Under the pieces are notes generated by a model. The model was not told where the DNA came from and ran no database searches. It saw only the letters and a list, made by a program, of their open reading frames with translations. The position numbers and the translations under genes are program-made. Shown one piece after another: positions 25,768 to 34,555 of a stretch of 38,512 nucleotides of DNA (position 1 is its first letter; each line of letters opens with the position of its first letter). Source of the DNA: Aureispira sp. (GTDB lineage: Bacteria > Bacteroidota > Bacteroidia > Chitinophagales > Saprospiraceae); the NCBI GenBank assembly GCA_024222455.1, contig JAAEPD010000015.1, forward strand, positions 1 through 38,512, in the 5' to 3' direction.

Positions 25768-27582
25768 CTACTTTCCTTCTTCTACTGATAATAGAGCTTT
25801 AGCTTGCTCTACCCATCTGTTGTGTTGAATTGCTTTCTCCGAAAAACCGATAGCGGGAGTTAGTTTCTCGATAAAAGAGTCATCAAAACAGGTAATTTGC
25901 TTGTAAGTATAAATTCCTAAGAAATTGAGTTTTTGTTCTATGAACATTCCAATACCCTCAATTTTTTTCAAATCATCTTTCTCTTCTTCCGAGGCAATAG
26001 GAATACGATCACCTATTTCCTGTGCCACAATACGCTCTATATCTGATTTGTATTTAGGATCTATTTCTTGAAGTTCCTCACTGCTTGCGTCCAAAAGTTG
26101 TTGTGCATCAATTGGTGAGTAAAGACCTTCTGTATTAATAGCACTAAGTGCTCTTTCTAACGCTTTATCCATTTCCGCATTTTCAGCCTCGTCTATTTCT
26201 ATCACTTCTTCCTGTTCTCCCCCCATACTGCGTGCTTGCTGCGACATTTCTTCCTCATCTTTCAAAAACCGGCTATTCATTTGGTCTTCATCTTCTACCA
26301 ATTCGTCACTTCCCATCAAAGGCATAAACAAATCTGAATCCTCAATCATCTCTCCAGTGCTTTGCAAAGCACGCTCCATCAACTCTTCATCTGACAGTTG
26401 ATCACCCTCTACTACATCTTCTTCTTCAAGGAGAATAGCCTCATCTATATCATTGAATAAGCCTTGCATATTCATAGCCTCATCAGCAATAGTTAAAGCA
26501 CGCTCCAATTCATCATGCTCATCATCATCTATCTCTATCACCTCCTCTTCAGCATCCAAACCACGAGCATTCACCATATCTGATTCATCCTCGTTTAGAA
26601 AATCTTCTAAAGCTCGACTATTCTCTATATAAGTGTCTCCATCATTAGCCTCCTCAAAATCAGCATAAAATGGCTCTGTATTCAAATGCCATTCTGTAGC
26701 TTGCAAAGCATTTTCCATCATTGCATTTTCGTCTTCTTCTATTTTGCGCTCTGCAGCCTCTTTGTCTAGATAGACAGCAAGTTTGGTTTCTAAATCCTTT
26801 ACTGTCTTTTTGAGTTCTCGGTTTTCCTCTTCTTGCTCTAGTTTTTGAACTTTGAGATTCTCAGAACTTGCCCCCGTTTCGCCCAATGAAGCTTTGATTT
26901 GCTCATTATGTTTTTTGAGTGCCCCAACTTCCTCCATTGCTCCATTCAAGTCAACTTGAAGCATATCTACACTTTTCTTAGCATTCTTTAGGTCTTTGAG
27001 CAACTGTGCATGCTTCTGCTCTAAAGAAATAGCATCCTTCACTATTTTTTGCTTTTCGGTCTCCACCTCTTCTATCAACCCCTTCATTTCTTCTACCTTA
27101 CGCAAAGCTTGTTTCTGTGCCAATAAAGCTCGATCGGCTTTATCTGCATTCTCACGGCTATCTTCCATAATGAATTTACGCTGACGTTTCAATTCATTAA
27201 ATTCCTCTTGGCGATCTTGTGCATACTGACGAGCATCTTTCAAGCTTGCTCTCAACTCATTAATCGTTCTATCTTGCTGGTTGATTCGCTCATTTTTTTC
27301 TTCTAAGTTCGATTGTGCTGTAGCATAATCCTCTTCCAAACGTTTGAGCTTTGCACCTTGCACAGCATAGCGCTCACTAATATCCTTATGTTCTTTTTCT
27401 AATCGATTAGCCCTATCAGTCAAGGCCTTATTTTCTTTTTTCAGTTTTCTTGCCTTAGGCCAATGTACAAACAAGGCCCAAAATAAAATCCCCAAAAGGA
27501 AAGACATTAGCATTAATATAATCAATGCAATAGTCTCATTGCTGTCACCAGAAGAAAATAGCTTTTGAAATGCTTCAAACAT
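25768..27582 (-). CDS. Membrane-anchored acidic coiled-coil protein with C-terminal helix-hairpin-helix
   Basis: The 604-residue product has one transmembrane helix near residues 19-41 (LIILMLMSFLLGILFWALF), a long coiled coil to about 285, an acidic region with a tandem duplication (units starting at MENALQAT, ~288, and MERALQST, ~401; both include EEVIEID and an ERAL motif), and a C-terminal helix-hairpin-helix domain (about 535-600; DDLKKIEGIGMFIEQKLNFL). In other proteins this last domain type binds nucleic acid or protein. A membrane-tethered, very acidic protein is unusual for DNA binding, so a protein-interaction role is equally possible. The gene follows the OmpA-like gene by 110 bp. 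Membership of the CHAT/STAND system is plausible but not proven. Confidence 0.8.
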   Translation of the reverse strand: MFEAFQKLFSSGDSNETIALIILMLMSFLLGILFWALFVHWPKARKLKKENKALTDRANRLEKEHKDISERYAVQGAKLKRLEEDYATAQSNLEEKNERINQQDRTINELRASLKDARQYAQDRQEEFNELKRQRKFIMEDSRENADKADRALLAQKQALRKVEEMKGLIEEVETEKQKIVKDAISLEQKHAQLLKDLKNAKKSVDMLQVDLNGAMEEVGALKKHNEQIKASLGETGASSENLKVQKLEQEEENRELKKTVKDLETKLAVYLDKEAAERKIEEDENAMMENALQATEWHLNTEPFYADFEEANDGDTYIENSRALEDFLNEDESDMVNARGLDAEEEVIEIDDDEHDELERALTIADEAMNMQGLFNDIDEAILLEEEDVVEGDQLSDEELMERALQSTGEMIEDSDLFMPLMGSDELVEDEDQMNSRFLKDEEEMSQQARSMGGEQEEVIEIDEAENAEMDKALERALSAINTEGLYSPIDAQQLLDASSEELQEIDPKYKSDIERIVAQEIGDRIPIASEEEKDDLKKIEGIGMFIEQKLNFLGIYTYKQITCFDDSFIEKLTPAIGFSEKAIQHNRWVEQAKALLSVEEGK

Positions 27583-27692
27583 AGTAATGGATTAATGTAC
27601 TTTTTTTAAATAAAAAATAAGGTTGTTGAAATTATTAATTAACATAAACCATTTTTGGTCATTGTATTAATAGGCTTAACTCTCAATAATAC

Positions 27693-28649
27693 TCAATTTC
27701 CCGTTTTTATTAAAATATTTACCCTTCGATTTTTAGACATTGCTTTAAGATTATAACTACCATCCGAATTTTCGTCCTGTTCCAATGGTTTTGTTTCCCC
27801 TCTACTCTCCACCAAAATCTTAGCTCGGATTCCTTCATTTTTTAAATACTTCCGTATAGATTTTGCTCGATCCAGACCCAACCTTGCATTATAAGTGGTC
27901 CCTCCTTTAGTATCTGTATGTCCAATTATTAGTAAATAATCTTTAGAATTTGTCTTCAAATAAGTATTAAGAGAATCTACATAAATCTTAAAACTTCTAC
28001 TAGGTTTGAACGCATCTGAATTATAATCAAACTTGGCCAATTTATCAGTGTAGGTAATGTCTTTAAAAGAGCTCTGAACCTGTGCCAAAAAATTACTATC
28101 TGCAGCCACTTCAGAGGTCTCCGGAGGTGTATAACCTGTTATATTAAAACTTAAGGGTTCTGGAATAGTATCAGCTAATGCCATTAGGTCTTTTATGATC
28201 ATTCGTTTCTTGGGCAGTTTGTACTCTGCCGACAACTTATCTACAATAGCCATTCCTCTAGCCACTCCCAAATTTTTATATAAACTTCGTTGGTCAACCG
28301 ATTTTTGCTCAGACTCCAAATAATATCCAGTCACTTCCAGTTTTGCTTCGGGTTGCTCCATCATAAACTCTGCAACTAAAGACAAAAACTTATCATTGCC
28401 ATCAATAGCAACTGGCTCATGGCTTGCAAAATCAAAATAAAACTGAGGATAATTTTTCAAAACGAGATAGTCACCTGAAGTTAAATTAAGAGTGGAGGGC
28501 ACTGCTTTCAAAAAAACGGTATCTAAACTTGGAGGAGTGGGCTCACACTCTCCTTTTATGTTGCAAACATAGTAGTTTCGGGCAAAAACTACCCAAACCG
28601 CAAACACAGCTAATCCTAGCCAAAAGCGCCACATTTTTAATAAAAACAT
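27693..28649 (-). CDS. OmpA-family peptidoglycan-binding membrane protein
   Basis: The 318-residue product has an N-terminal signal anchor (FWLGLAVFAVWVVFA), a degenerate OmpA-like section (about 65-145; FYFDFASHEPVA, LEVTGYYLES, LGVARGMAIVDKL) and a complete OmpA C-terminal domain (about 199-318; FDYNSDAFKPS, IIGHTDTKGG, LGLDRAKSIRKYLKNEGI, NRRVNILI). The D of GHTD and the R of LDRA, which bind peptidoglycan in the family, are present. It is likely inner-membrane anchored and attached to the cell wall. It is the first gene of the minus-strand run and faces dnaB across 545 bp. Confidence 0.88.
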   Translation of the reverse strand: MFLLKMWRFWLGLAVFAVWVVFARNYYVCNIKGECEPTPPSLDTVFLKAVPSTLNLTSGDYLVLKNYPQFYFDFASHEPVAIDGNDKFLSLVAEFMMEQPEAKLEVTGYYLESEQKSVDQRSLYKNLGVARGMAIVDKLSAEYKLPKKRMIIKDLMALADTIPEPLSFNITGYTPPETSEVAADSNFLAQVQSSFKDITYTDKLAKFDYNSDAFKPSRSFKIYVDSLNTYLKTNSKDYLLIIGHTDTKGGTTYNARLGLDRAKSIRKYLKNEGIRAKILVESRGETKPLEQDENSDGSYNLKAMSKNRRVNILIKTGN

Positions 28650-29121
28650 ATACTAAATATATTTTGGGGTTTTATAAGTTTTCTTTTTCTAGATTTAGGA
28701 GGCTGTCCATTTATTGATTCCTAAAACAGCATTTCAATCAAAACAAAAATTCTAGCCAAAAAATTCAGCGACCATTATATTAACAATAAAAATATTTGAA
28801 ACTATTTAAAGTTTTATTTCCCCAAAAACTTTGTCACAAATTTGGGCTTTTATTCATTCCAAAAATCGAATCCTTACATATAGTAAATTTCATAATTTTA
28901 AACAAAAAATTTATACGCAAACTTTTTTGCGTATAGACCGAATCTACATTCCACTACTTTTTGCAAAAAACATTAATATAATTTACATGCATAATCATAC
29001 TAACCCATAAAGGTTGGTCAGAATCCTATTCTTCAAAATTAGGAATAACAAAACTATTTAAATCATCTACAAAATTGACATCAATCGCCAAAATGCGTTA
29101 GTTTTTATGCAATTTTAGCCG
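28650..29121. other. Long divergent intergenic region between the OmpA-like gene and dnaB
   Basis: No open reading frame of credible composition is seen. It is strongly AT-rich and contains a 9-bp inverted repeat at 28,912-28,935. One copy of TGTCCATT (28,704-28,711) resembles the reverse complement of the T9SS-gene repeats, but it is single. Confidence 0.5.
28912..28935. promoter_or_regulatory. Inverted repeat, possible operator
   Basis: TATACGCAA at 28,912-28,920 and TTGCGTATA at 28,927-28,935 form a perfect 9-bp inverted repeat with a six-base spacer in the middle of the divergent region. No gene ends near it, so an operator is more likely than a terminator. Confidence 0.4.
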
Positions 29122-29129
29122 TATTTTTG
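29122..29129 (+). promoter_or_regulatory. Bacteroidota -7 box of dnaB
   Basis: TATTTTTG matches TAnnTTTG and lies 66 bases upstream of the dnaB start. A T-rich GTTTTT stands 16 bp further up as a weak -33 element. Confidence 0.45.
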
Positions 29130-29194
29130 TTAGACTAATACTGATAGATAAATAAGGCAACCTTATATAAACCACTGATTGCGAATAAAACCAT

Positions 29195-30736
29195 ATGGAT
29201 AAAGACAATATAAAAGAAAAACTTGGTAATAAATATCAAAAAGGCAATCGTAACCGTCGAAAAGACGACTTGTCTAGCATCGTTTTCGGGAAAGTGCAAC
29301 CACAAGCACCTAACCTAGAACAAGCTGTACTTGGTGCACTAATGCTTGATAAAGATGCACTAACAGCAGTTATTGACATCTTACAAACTGCAAGTTTCTA
29401 TGTAGAAGCTAACCAAAAAATATACAAAGCAATTTGTAGTTTATTCGAAAAAAGTCATCCCGTTGATCTCTTGACTGTAACAGAAGAACTCAAGCAAATG
29501 GGTGCTTTAGAAAGTGTAGGAGGGCCTTACTATTTAGTAGAACTAACCAATAGAGTTGCTTCTGCTGCCAATATTGAATTCCATGCACGTATCATTGCTC
29601 AAAAATTTATTCAACGAGAGTTGATTCGAGTCTCTACAGAAACTATCCGTGAAGCTTATGAGGATACCACTGATGTATTTGACTTGTTAGACAAAACAGA
29701 GCAAGGTTTGTTTAGTATTACAGAACAAAACTTAAGTGGAGGTTCTTTAGGTATGAGTACATTGGTTAATATGGCCATGAAACAGTTGGAAGAAATGTCT
29801 GGCAAAGAAGCTGGATTGACTGGAGTACCTACAGGTTTCACCAATTTAGATAGACTAACTTCAGGTTGGCAACCTTCTGATTTGATCGTGATTGCAGCTC
29901 GTCCAGGTATGGGTAAAACCAGTTTTACGATGGCTGTAGCTCGTAATGCAGCTATCGACTTCGGAAAAGGTGTGGCCTTCTTCTCTTTGGAGATGTCTAG
30001 TCTACAACTGGTCAATCGTCTAATTTCGATGGAAACAGAGATTCCTTCTGAAAAACTGCGCCAAGGAAGATTAGAAGACTATGAATGGCAACAATTACAT
30101 GCTCAAGTAGAAAAACTAAGTAATGTACCTTTATATATAGATGACACTCCAGGTATCAGTGTTTTTGAGCTTCGTGCTAAATGTAGACGACTCAAGATGC
30201 AACATGATATCCAGATGGTAATCATTGATTATCTTCAGTTAATGACAGCAGGAGGAGATCATAGTGGTAATCGTGAACAAGAAATATCTTTAATCTCTCG
30301 ATCGCTCAAAGCCTTAGCCAAAGAAATCAATGTTCCGGTTATTGCACTATCTCAGTTGAGTCGTGCAGTAGAGACTCGTGGAGGTGCTAAGCGCCCACAA
30401 CTATCTGACCTTCGTGAATCTGGTGCGATTGAGCAAGATGCAGATATTGTATCCTTTATCTATCGTCCTGAATATTATGATATTTTGGAAGATGAAGAAG
30501 GAAACTCTGTAAAAGGTACTGGTGAAATTATTGTCGCCAAACATCGTAATGGTGCATTAGATAGTGTTCGTCTAAAATGGGATGGTCAATATGCTAAATT
30601 CTCTAACCTCGATGATATTGCCTTCAATGGCTTAGATGACAATTCTTTCTTTGATCCTAATGATGGAGGTGGCCAAACCTTTTCTTCTAAATTGAATAAT
30701 GATGGAGGCGGAGGTATTGACGATGTTCCATTCTAA
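29195..30736 (+). CDS. dnaB: Replicative DNA helicase DnaB
   Basis: The 513-residue product is the hexameric replication-fork helicase. It has the N-terminal helical domain (QAPNLEQAVLGALMLD, about 36-140) and a RecA-type motor with Walker A ARPGMGKTSF (K241, T242), the FFSLEMS motif, Walker B MVIIDYLQLM, and the conserved ALSQLSRAVE and LRESGAIEQDAD segments. Length is normal for Bacteroidota with a Gly/Asp/Asn-rich C-terminal extension. The extension ends in GGGGIDDVPF, which resembles the acidic tip of single-strand-binding proteins. No intein or frameshift is present. Confidence 0.97.
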   Translation: MDKDNIKEKLGNKYQKGNRNRRKDDLSSIVFGKVQPQAPNLEQAVLGALMLDKDALTAVIDILQTASFYVEANQKIYKAICSLFEKSHPVDLLTVTEELKQMGALESVGGPYYLVELTNRVASAANIEFHARIIAQKFIQRELIRVSTETIREAYEDTTDVFDLLDKTEQGLFSITEQNLSGGSLGMSTLVNMAMKQLEEMSGKEAGLTGVPTGFTNLDRLTSGWQPSDLIVIAARPGMGKTSFTMAVARNAAIDFGKGVAFFSLEMSSLQLVNRLISMETEIPSEKLRQGRLEDYEWQQLHAQVEKLSNVPLYIDDTPGISVFELRAKCRRLKMQHDIQMVIIDYLQLMTAGGDHSGNREQEISLISRSLKALAKEINVPVIALSQLSRAVETRGGAKRPQLSDLRESGAIEQDADIVSFIYRPEYYDILEDEEGNSVKGTGEIIVAKHRNGALDSVRLKWDGQYAKFSNLDDIAFNGLDDNSFFDPNDGGGQTFSSKLNNDGGGGIDDVPF

Positions 30737-30753
30737 TACTATAAGAACAAATA

Positions 30754-30810
30754 AGATATAAAAAAGGACCTTATTGAATTTCAGATTCAATAAGGTCCTT
30801 TTTTATATCT
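30754..30810. terminator. Strong terminator after dnaB
   Basis: A perfect 26-bp stem (30,754-30,779 with 30,785-30,810) has a five-base loop. It contains an A run on the left and a T run on the right, so it should work in both directions. Confidence 0.9.
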
Positions 30811-31176
30811 TAAAGTTTCCTTAATGTCCTCTTCTCTATTTTATCAGATTAATGTCAAAAAAGATATGAAGATTCTTTGTTTTAATCTAAATATGTATAC
30901 ATTTGCATACCCAATATTAAAAACCAACACCTTAAAACTCACAAAATTTAACCTCTAACCTGAGTTCCCAAACATCTCCTAATATCGCTGTATATAGTTT
31001 AAGTGCCTCTAAACCAAGGTATTTAAATCGTTATAAATATAGTTTAAAATTAAAAAAGAAAAAATATATCCTTAATAAGGAAAAAACTTTTTAAGATAAT
31101 ACTTTTTTAAAGTTAAACAACTATTCAGTGTATTAAAAATAAGTTAAAATAAAAATATCTTTCTAAGATTTAATTT
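30811..31176. other. AT-rich intergenic region upstream of susC
   Basis: I see no gene, repeat or RNA structure here apart from the susC promoter at its end. An attenuator or small RNA leader cannot be excluded by eye. Confidence 0.5.
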
Positions 31177-31184
31177 TAGCTTTG
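31177..31184 (+). promoter_or_regulatory. Bacteroidota -7 box of the susC-susD operon
   Basis: TAGCTTTG matches TAnnTTTG, 39 bases upstream of the ATG at 31,224. It overlaps the in-frame TTG at 31,182, which argues that translation starts at 31,224 rather than at that TTG. Confidence 0.55.
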
Positions 31185-31223
31185 CAATGCGTAAAAATTA
31201 CTTTAACCAAAATTTACTGTTTT

Positions 31224-34200
31224 ATGAAACACTTCGTAATGCTAATGACCTTGCTATGGGTTGTTGGATCGGCTTATGGCCAACGTACCATAACAGGTAC
31301 TATTACCGATGCAGACAATAACCCACTTATGGGTGCTACTGTCTTAGCCAAAGGTACAACTGTAGGAGCTTTCTCTGATATTGATGGTCTATACAGTCTT
31401 GATGTACCAGAAGGTACAACTATCCTTTCTTTTAGTTATGTAGGTTACACTACCCAAGAGCAAGAAATTGGTACATCCAATACTCTTGATGTTACCCTTG
31501 TAGAAGGGTTAACTGTTGATAATGTAGTAGTTACTGCATTAGGGATATCTAGAGAAGAAAAATCTTTAGGATATGCTGTTCAAAAAGTAGATGGTGATGC
31601 TCTTAACGAAGCAAAAGAAGTGAATGTTGTAAACTCTTTGCAAGGTAAAATTGCAGGTGTACAAATCACTGGTGCTTCTGGTAACATGGGTGGTTCTTCT
31701 CGAATCCTTATTCGTGGAGCTAACTCTGTAACAGGCCAAAACCAACCTTTATTTGTAGTAGATGGTGTTCCTGTCGATAACTCTAACTTCACTAGTGCTG
31801 ATCAAGCTCGTGGTGGTGGTGGATACGATTATGGTAATGCTATCCAAGACATCAATCCTGATGACATCGAAAGTGTAACTGTCCTAAAAGGACCTACTGC
31901 TGCTGCATTGTATGGTTCTCGTGCAGCTAATGGTGTAATCATGATCAAAACTAAAACAGGTAAAAACATCAAAAAGAAAAAAGGTATTGGTGTATCTATC
32001 AACGCTGGTGTTACTTTTGACCAAGTTGCAGTATTACCTAAATTCCAAAATGAATATGGTGGCGGTTTTGGTTTTGATACCTTGTGGGCTTCTGCTGACC
32101 CTGATGCTTTTATTGATGGTAATGGCAATGGAGTTATTGATCAAGGAGAAGGAGATTACTATGATGCTAACAATGGTAGCTACGCATTGCTTCCTAACTA
32201 TGCTGTAGATGAAAGTTGGGGACCAAAATTAGATCAAGGTACAATGGTTAGACATTGGGATTCTTGGGATAAAACAGATAGCGAAAATTACCTAAAAGCA
32301 AGAGAATGGAAATCTAATCCTAATAACATTAGAGATTTCTTCCGTACAGGTGTTACATTCTCTAATAATATCTCTTTTGGTGGTGCTACTGAAAAATCAG
32401 CATTCCGTTTATCTTATACTAACCTACACCAAGATTTTGTATATGATAATAGTCGTTTAGACCGTAACTCTGTTAACTTTACAGGTTCTACTACCTTAGC
32501 CGAGAAGTTACATGTTGCAGTAAACGCTACTTATGTAGGTTCTGCTGCTAAAGGCCGTCCTGGTACTGGTTATGATGGAAACACTGTTACGCAACAGTTT
32601 TACCAATGGGGACAACGCCAATGGGATGTACAAAGAATGAAAGATAACTATATCTCTGGAGACGGTGTACATCAAACATGGAATCGTAAGAGCTATGATG
32701 ATGGAACTCCTCAATATACAGATAATCCTTTCTGGACACTTAATGAGAACTACCAAAATGATTCAAGAAATCGTTTCTTTGGTAACTTCGCATTGACTTA
32801 TGACATTACTGAAAAATTCCGTATTCGTGGACGTGCAATGACGGATTTCTACTCTGATCGTAGAGAAGAGCGCATTGCGATCCAGTCTCAAAACACTCCT
32901 AAATATGAAGAAAGTGTTCGTAATGTACATGAGAACAACTTCGACTTCATGTTTAACTACAACGACCAATTTGGAGACGATTTCTCTCTAAATGCATTTG
33001 TAGGAACAAATTACATGATGCGTTCTTACCACAGAAATGTGGAAGAAACAGTAGGTGGAATCAATGTACCTGGCTTTTACAACGTTGCCAACAGTACTAA
33101 CTCTCCTAAAGTAGATGATTATCTTGAGCAAAAAGCAATCTATAGTGTATTTGGGTCAGCTTCTTTAGGCTACAAAAACATGTTATACTTAGATATTACA
33201 GCTCGTAACGATTGGTCTTCTACACTACCTGCTGGCAAACGTTCTTACTTCTACCCTTCTACTACTTTATCTTTTGTATTTTCTGAATTGTTGAATGCAA
33301 AATGGTTTAGCTTTGGTAAAGTACGTGTTGGTTGGGCTCAAGCAGGTAACGATGCAAGTCCTTACAAACTAGATCCTGTATACAATCCAAGTATTGGTAG
33401 AGACGAGCGTGAAACTTATGGAATCAATGGTAACCCTGTTACAGTATTAACTCGTAGCATGAACAATCCTAACCTTAGAAATGAGTTGACTTCTTCTATT
33501 GAAGCAGGTATCGATGTACGTTTCTTCCAAAATCGTTTAGGATTAGACTTTACATTCTATAACAATATAAGTACTAACCAAATTATCAACTTAGAATTGT
33601 CTCCTACTACAGGTGCTACATCTGCTACAATCAACTCAGGTAAAATGTTGAACCGTGGTATTGAGGTTATGTTGAATGGTACTCCTGTAAAATCTAAATC
33701 TTTCAGATGGGATGCTTCTCTTAACTTAGCTCACAACTACAATGAAGTTGTTGAATTGCACCCTGATGTAGAAAACTTATCATTACAAACTGCTCCTTTT
33801 GCTGTTAGTGTTAATGCTAAAGAAGGTGAAGGATATGGTACTATCATGGGTTATGATTTTGTTTATGATGATGCTGGTAACAAACTAGTAGATGCTGCAG
33901 GTCGTTATGCAAGAACTGATGAAGTTGTTCCTTTAGGAAATGTAATGGCTAAGATGACTGGTGGTTTGAATAACAACTTTTCTTACAAAGGTGTTTACTT
34001 AGGTTTCCTTATTGACTTCCAATGGGGTGGATCTTTATTCTCTACTACTAATATGTGGGCAAAATACTCTGGTATGACTGAAGAAACTATCGCTAACAAT
34101 ATCCGTGAAGATGGAATCGTAGTAGATGGTGTTTATGAAGAGGGTACTACTATCGATGGTACAGATGTTTCTGGTCAACAGAATACATCTACCTTAGATG

Positions 34201-34502
34201 CAAATTCTCATTTCTTCTACAACCAAGGTTACCGTATTGCTGCTGCTGATGTTTATGATGCTTCTTACATCAAGCTTAGAGAGGTTCGTTTAGGATACAA
34301 CTTCCCTAAATCATTAGTTTCTAAGATTGGTTTACAAAGTGCTAGATTGTCTGTAGTAGGACGTAACATAGCTATTTTGTTCAAAAACATTCCTCACTTA
34401 GATCCTGAAGCTGCATTAAGCACAGACAACGTTCAAGGTATTGAAGGTGCTCAGTTGCCTAGTATCCGTTCTATCGGTATCAACTTGAACTTGACATTCT
34501 AA
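31224..34502 (+). CDS. SusC/RagA-family TonB-dependent outer-membrane transporter
   Basis: The product is 1092 residues from the ATG at 31,224, which gives a clean signal peptide (MKHFVMLMTLLWVVGSAYGQ). An upstream TTG frame adds 14 residues but overlaps the promoter. The carboxypeptidase-regulatory-like domain (ITGTITDADNNPLMGATVLA, SFSYVGYTTQEQEI) is followed by the SusC signature (VVVTALGISREEKSLGYAVQ), the plug (ITGASGNMGGSSRILIRGAN, GPTAAALYGSRAANGVIMIK) and a complete 22-strand-type barrel ending in IGINLNLTF. It imports an oligomeric nutrient, energised by TonB, with the SusD lipoprotein as its lid. The substrate cannot be told: there is no glycoside hydrolase or peptidase next to it. 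Confidence 0.95.
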   Translation: MKHFVMLMTLLWVVGSAYGQRTITGTITDADNNPLMGATVLAKGTTVGAFSDIDGLYSLDVPEGTTILSFSYVGYTTQEQEIGTSNTLDVTLVEGLTVDNVVVTALGISREEKSLGYAVQKVDGDALNEAKEVNVVNSLQGKIAGVQITGASGNMGGSSRILIRGANSVTGQNQPLFVVDGVPVDNSNFTSADQARGGGGYDYGNAIQDINPDDIESVTVLKGPTAAALYGSRAANGVIMIKTKTGKNIKKKKGIGVSINAGVTFDQVAVLPKFQNEYGGGFGFDTLWASADPDAFIDGNGNGVIDQGEGDYYDANNGSYALLPNYAVDESWGPKLDQGTMVRHWDSWDKTDSENYLKAREWKSNPNNIRDFFRTGVTFSNNISFGGATEKSAFRLSYTNLHQDFVYDNSRLDRNSVNFTGSTTLAEKLHVAVNATYVGSAAKGRPGTGYDGNTVTQQFYQWGQRQWDVQRMKDNYISGDGVHQTWNRKSYDDGTPQYTDNPFWTLNENYQNDSRNRFFGNFALTYDITEKFRIRGRAMTDFYSDRREERIAIQSQNTPKYEESVRNVHENNFDFMFNYNDQFGDDFSLNAFVGTNYMMRSYHRNVEETVGGINVPGFYNVANSTNSPKVDDYLEQKAIYSVFGSASLGYKNMLYLDITARNDWSSTLPAGKRSYFYPSTTLSFVFSELLNAKWFSFGKVRVGWAQAGNDASPYKLDPVYNPSIGRDERETYGINGNPVTVLTRSMNNPNLRNELTSSIEAGIDVRFFQNRLGLDFTFYNNISTNQIINLELSPTTGATSATINSGKMLNRGIEVMLNGTPVKSKSFRWDASLNLAHNYNEVVELHPDVENLSLQTAPFAVSVNAKEGEGYGTIMGYDFVYDDAGNKLVDAAGRYARTDEVVPLGNVMAKMTGGLNNNFSYKGVYLGFLIDFQWGGSLFSTTNMWAKYSGMTEETIANNIREDGIVVDGVYEEGTTIDGTDVSGQQNTSTLDANSHFFYNQGYRIAAADVYDASYIKLREVRLGYNFPKSLVSKIGLQSARLSVVGRNIAILFKNIPHLDPEAALSTDNVQGIEGAQLPSIRSIGINLNLTF

Positions 34503-34555
34503 TTAGAGTGTATTAAGCATTATTTTATTTGTTATTAAAAAAATCGATTTTAGAT

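Noticed and set aside
28704-28711. TGTCCATT near the OmpA-like gene
   Set aside because: It is a single copy with no clear second site and lies in the reverse orientation relative to the nearest gene.
31182-31223. Upstream TTG start for susC adding 14 residues
   Set aside because: The TTG overlaps a TAnnTTTG promoter box, and the ATG at 31,224 gives a clean signal peptide.
34529-34555. Upstream TTG start for the SusD gene
   Set aside because: The ATG at 34,556 gives a proper lipoprotein signal; the extension is not conserved-looking.
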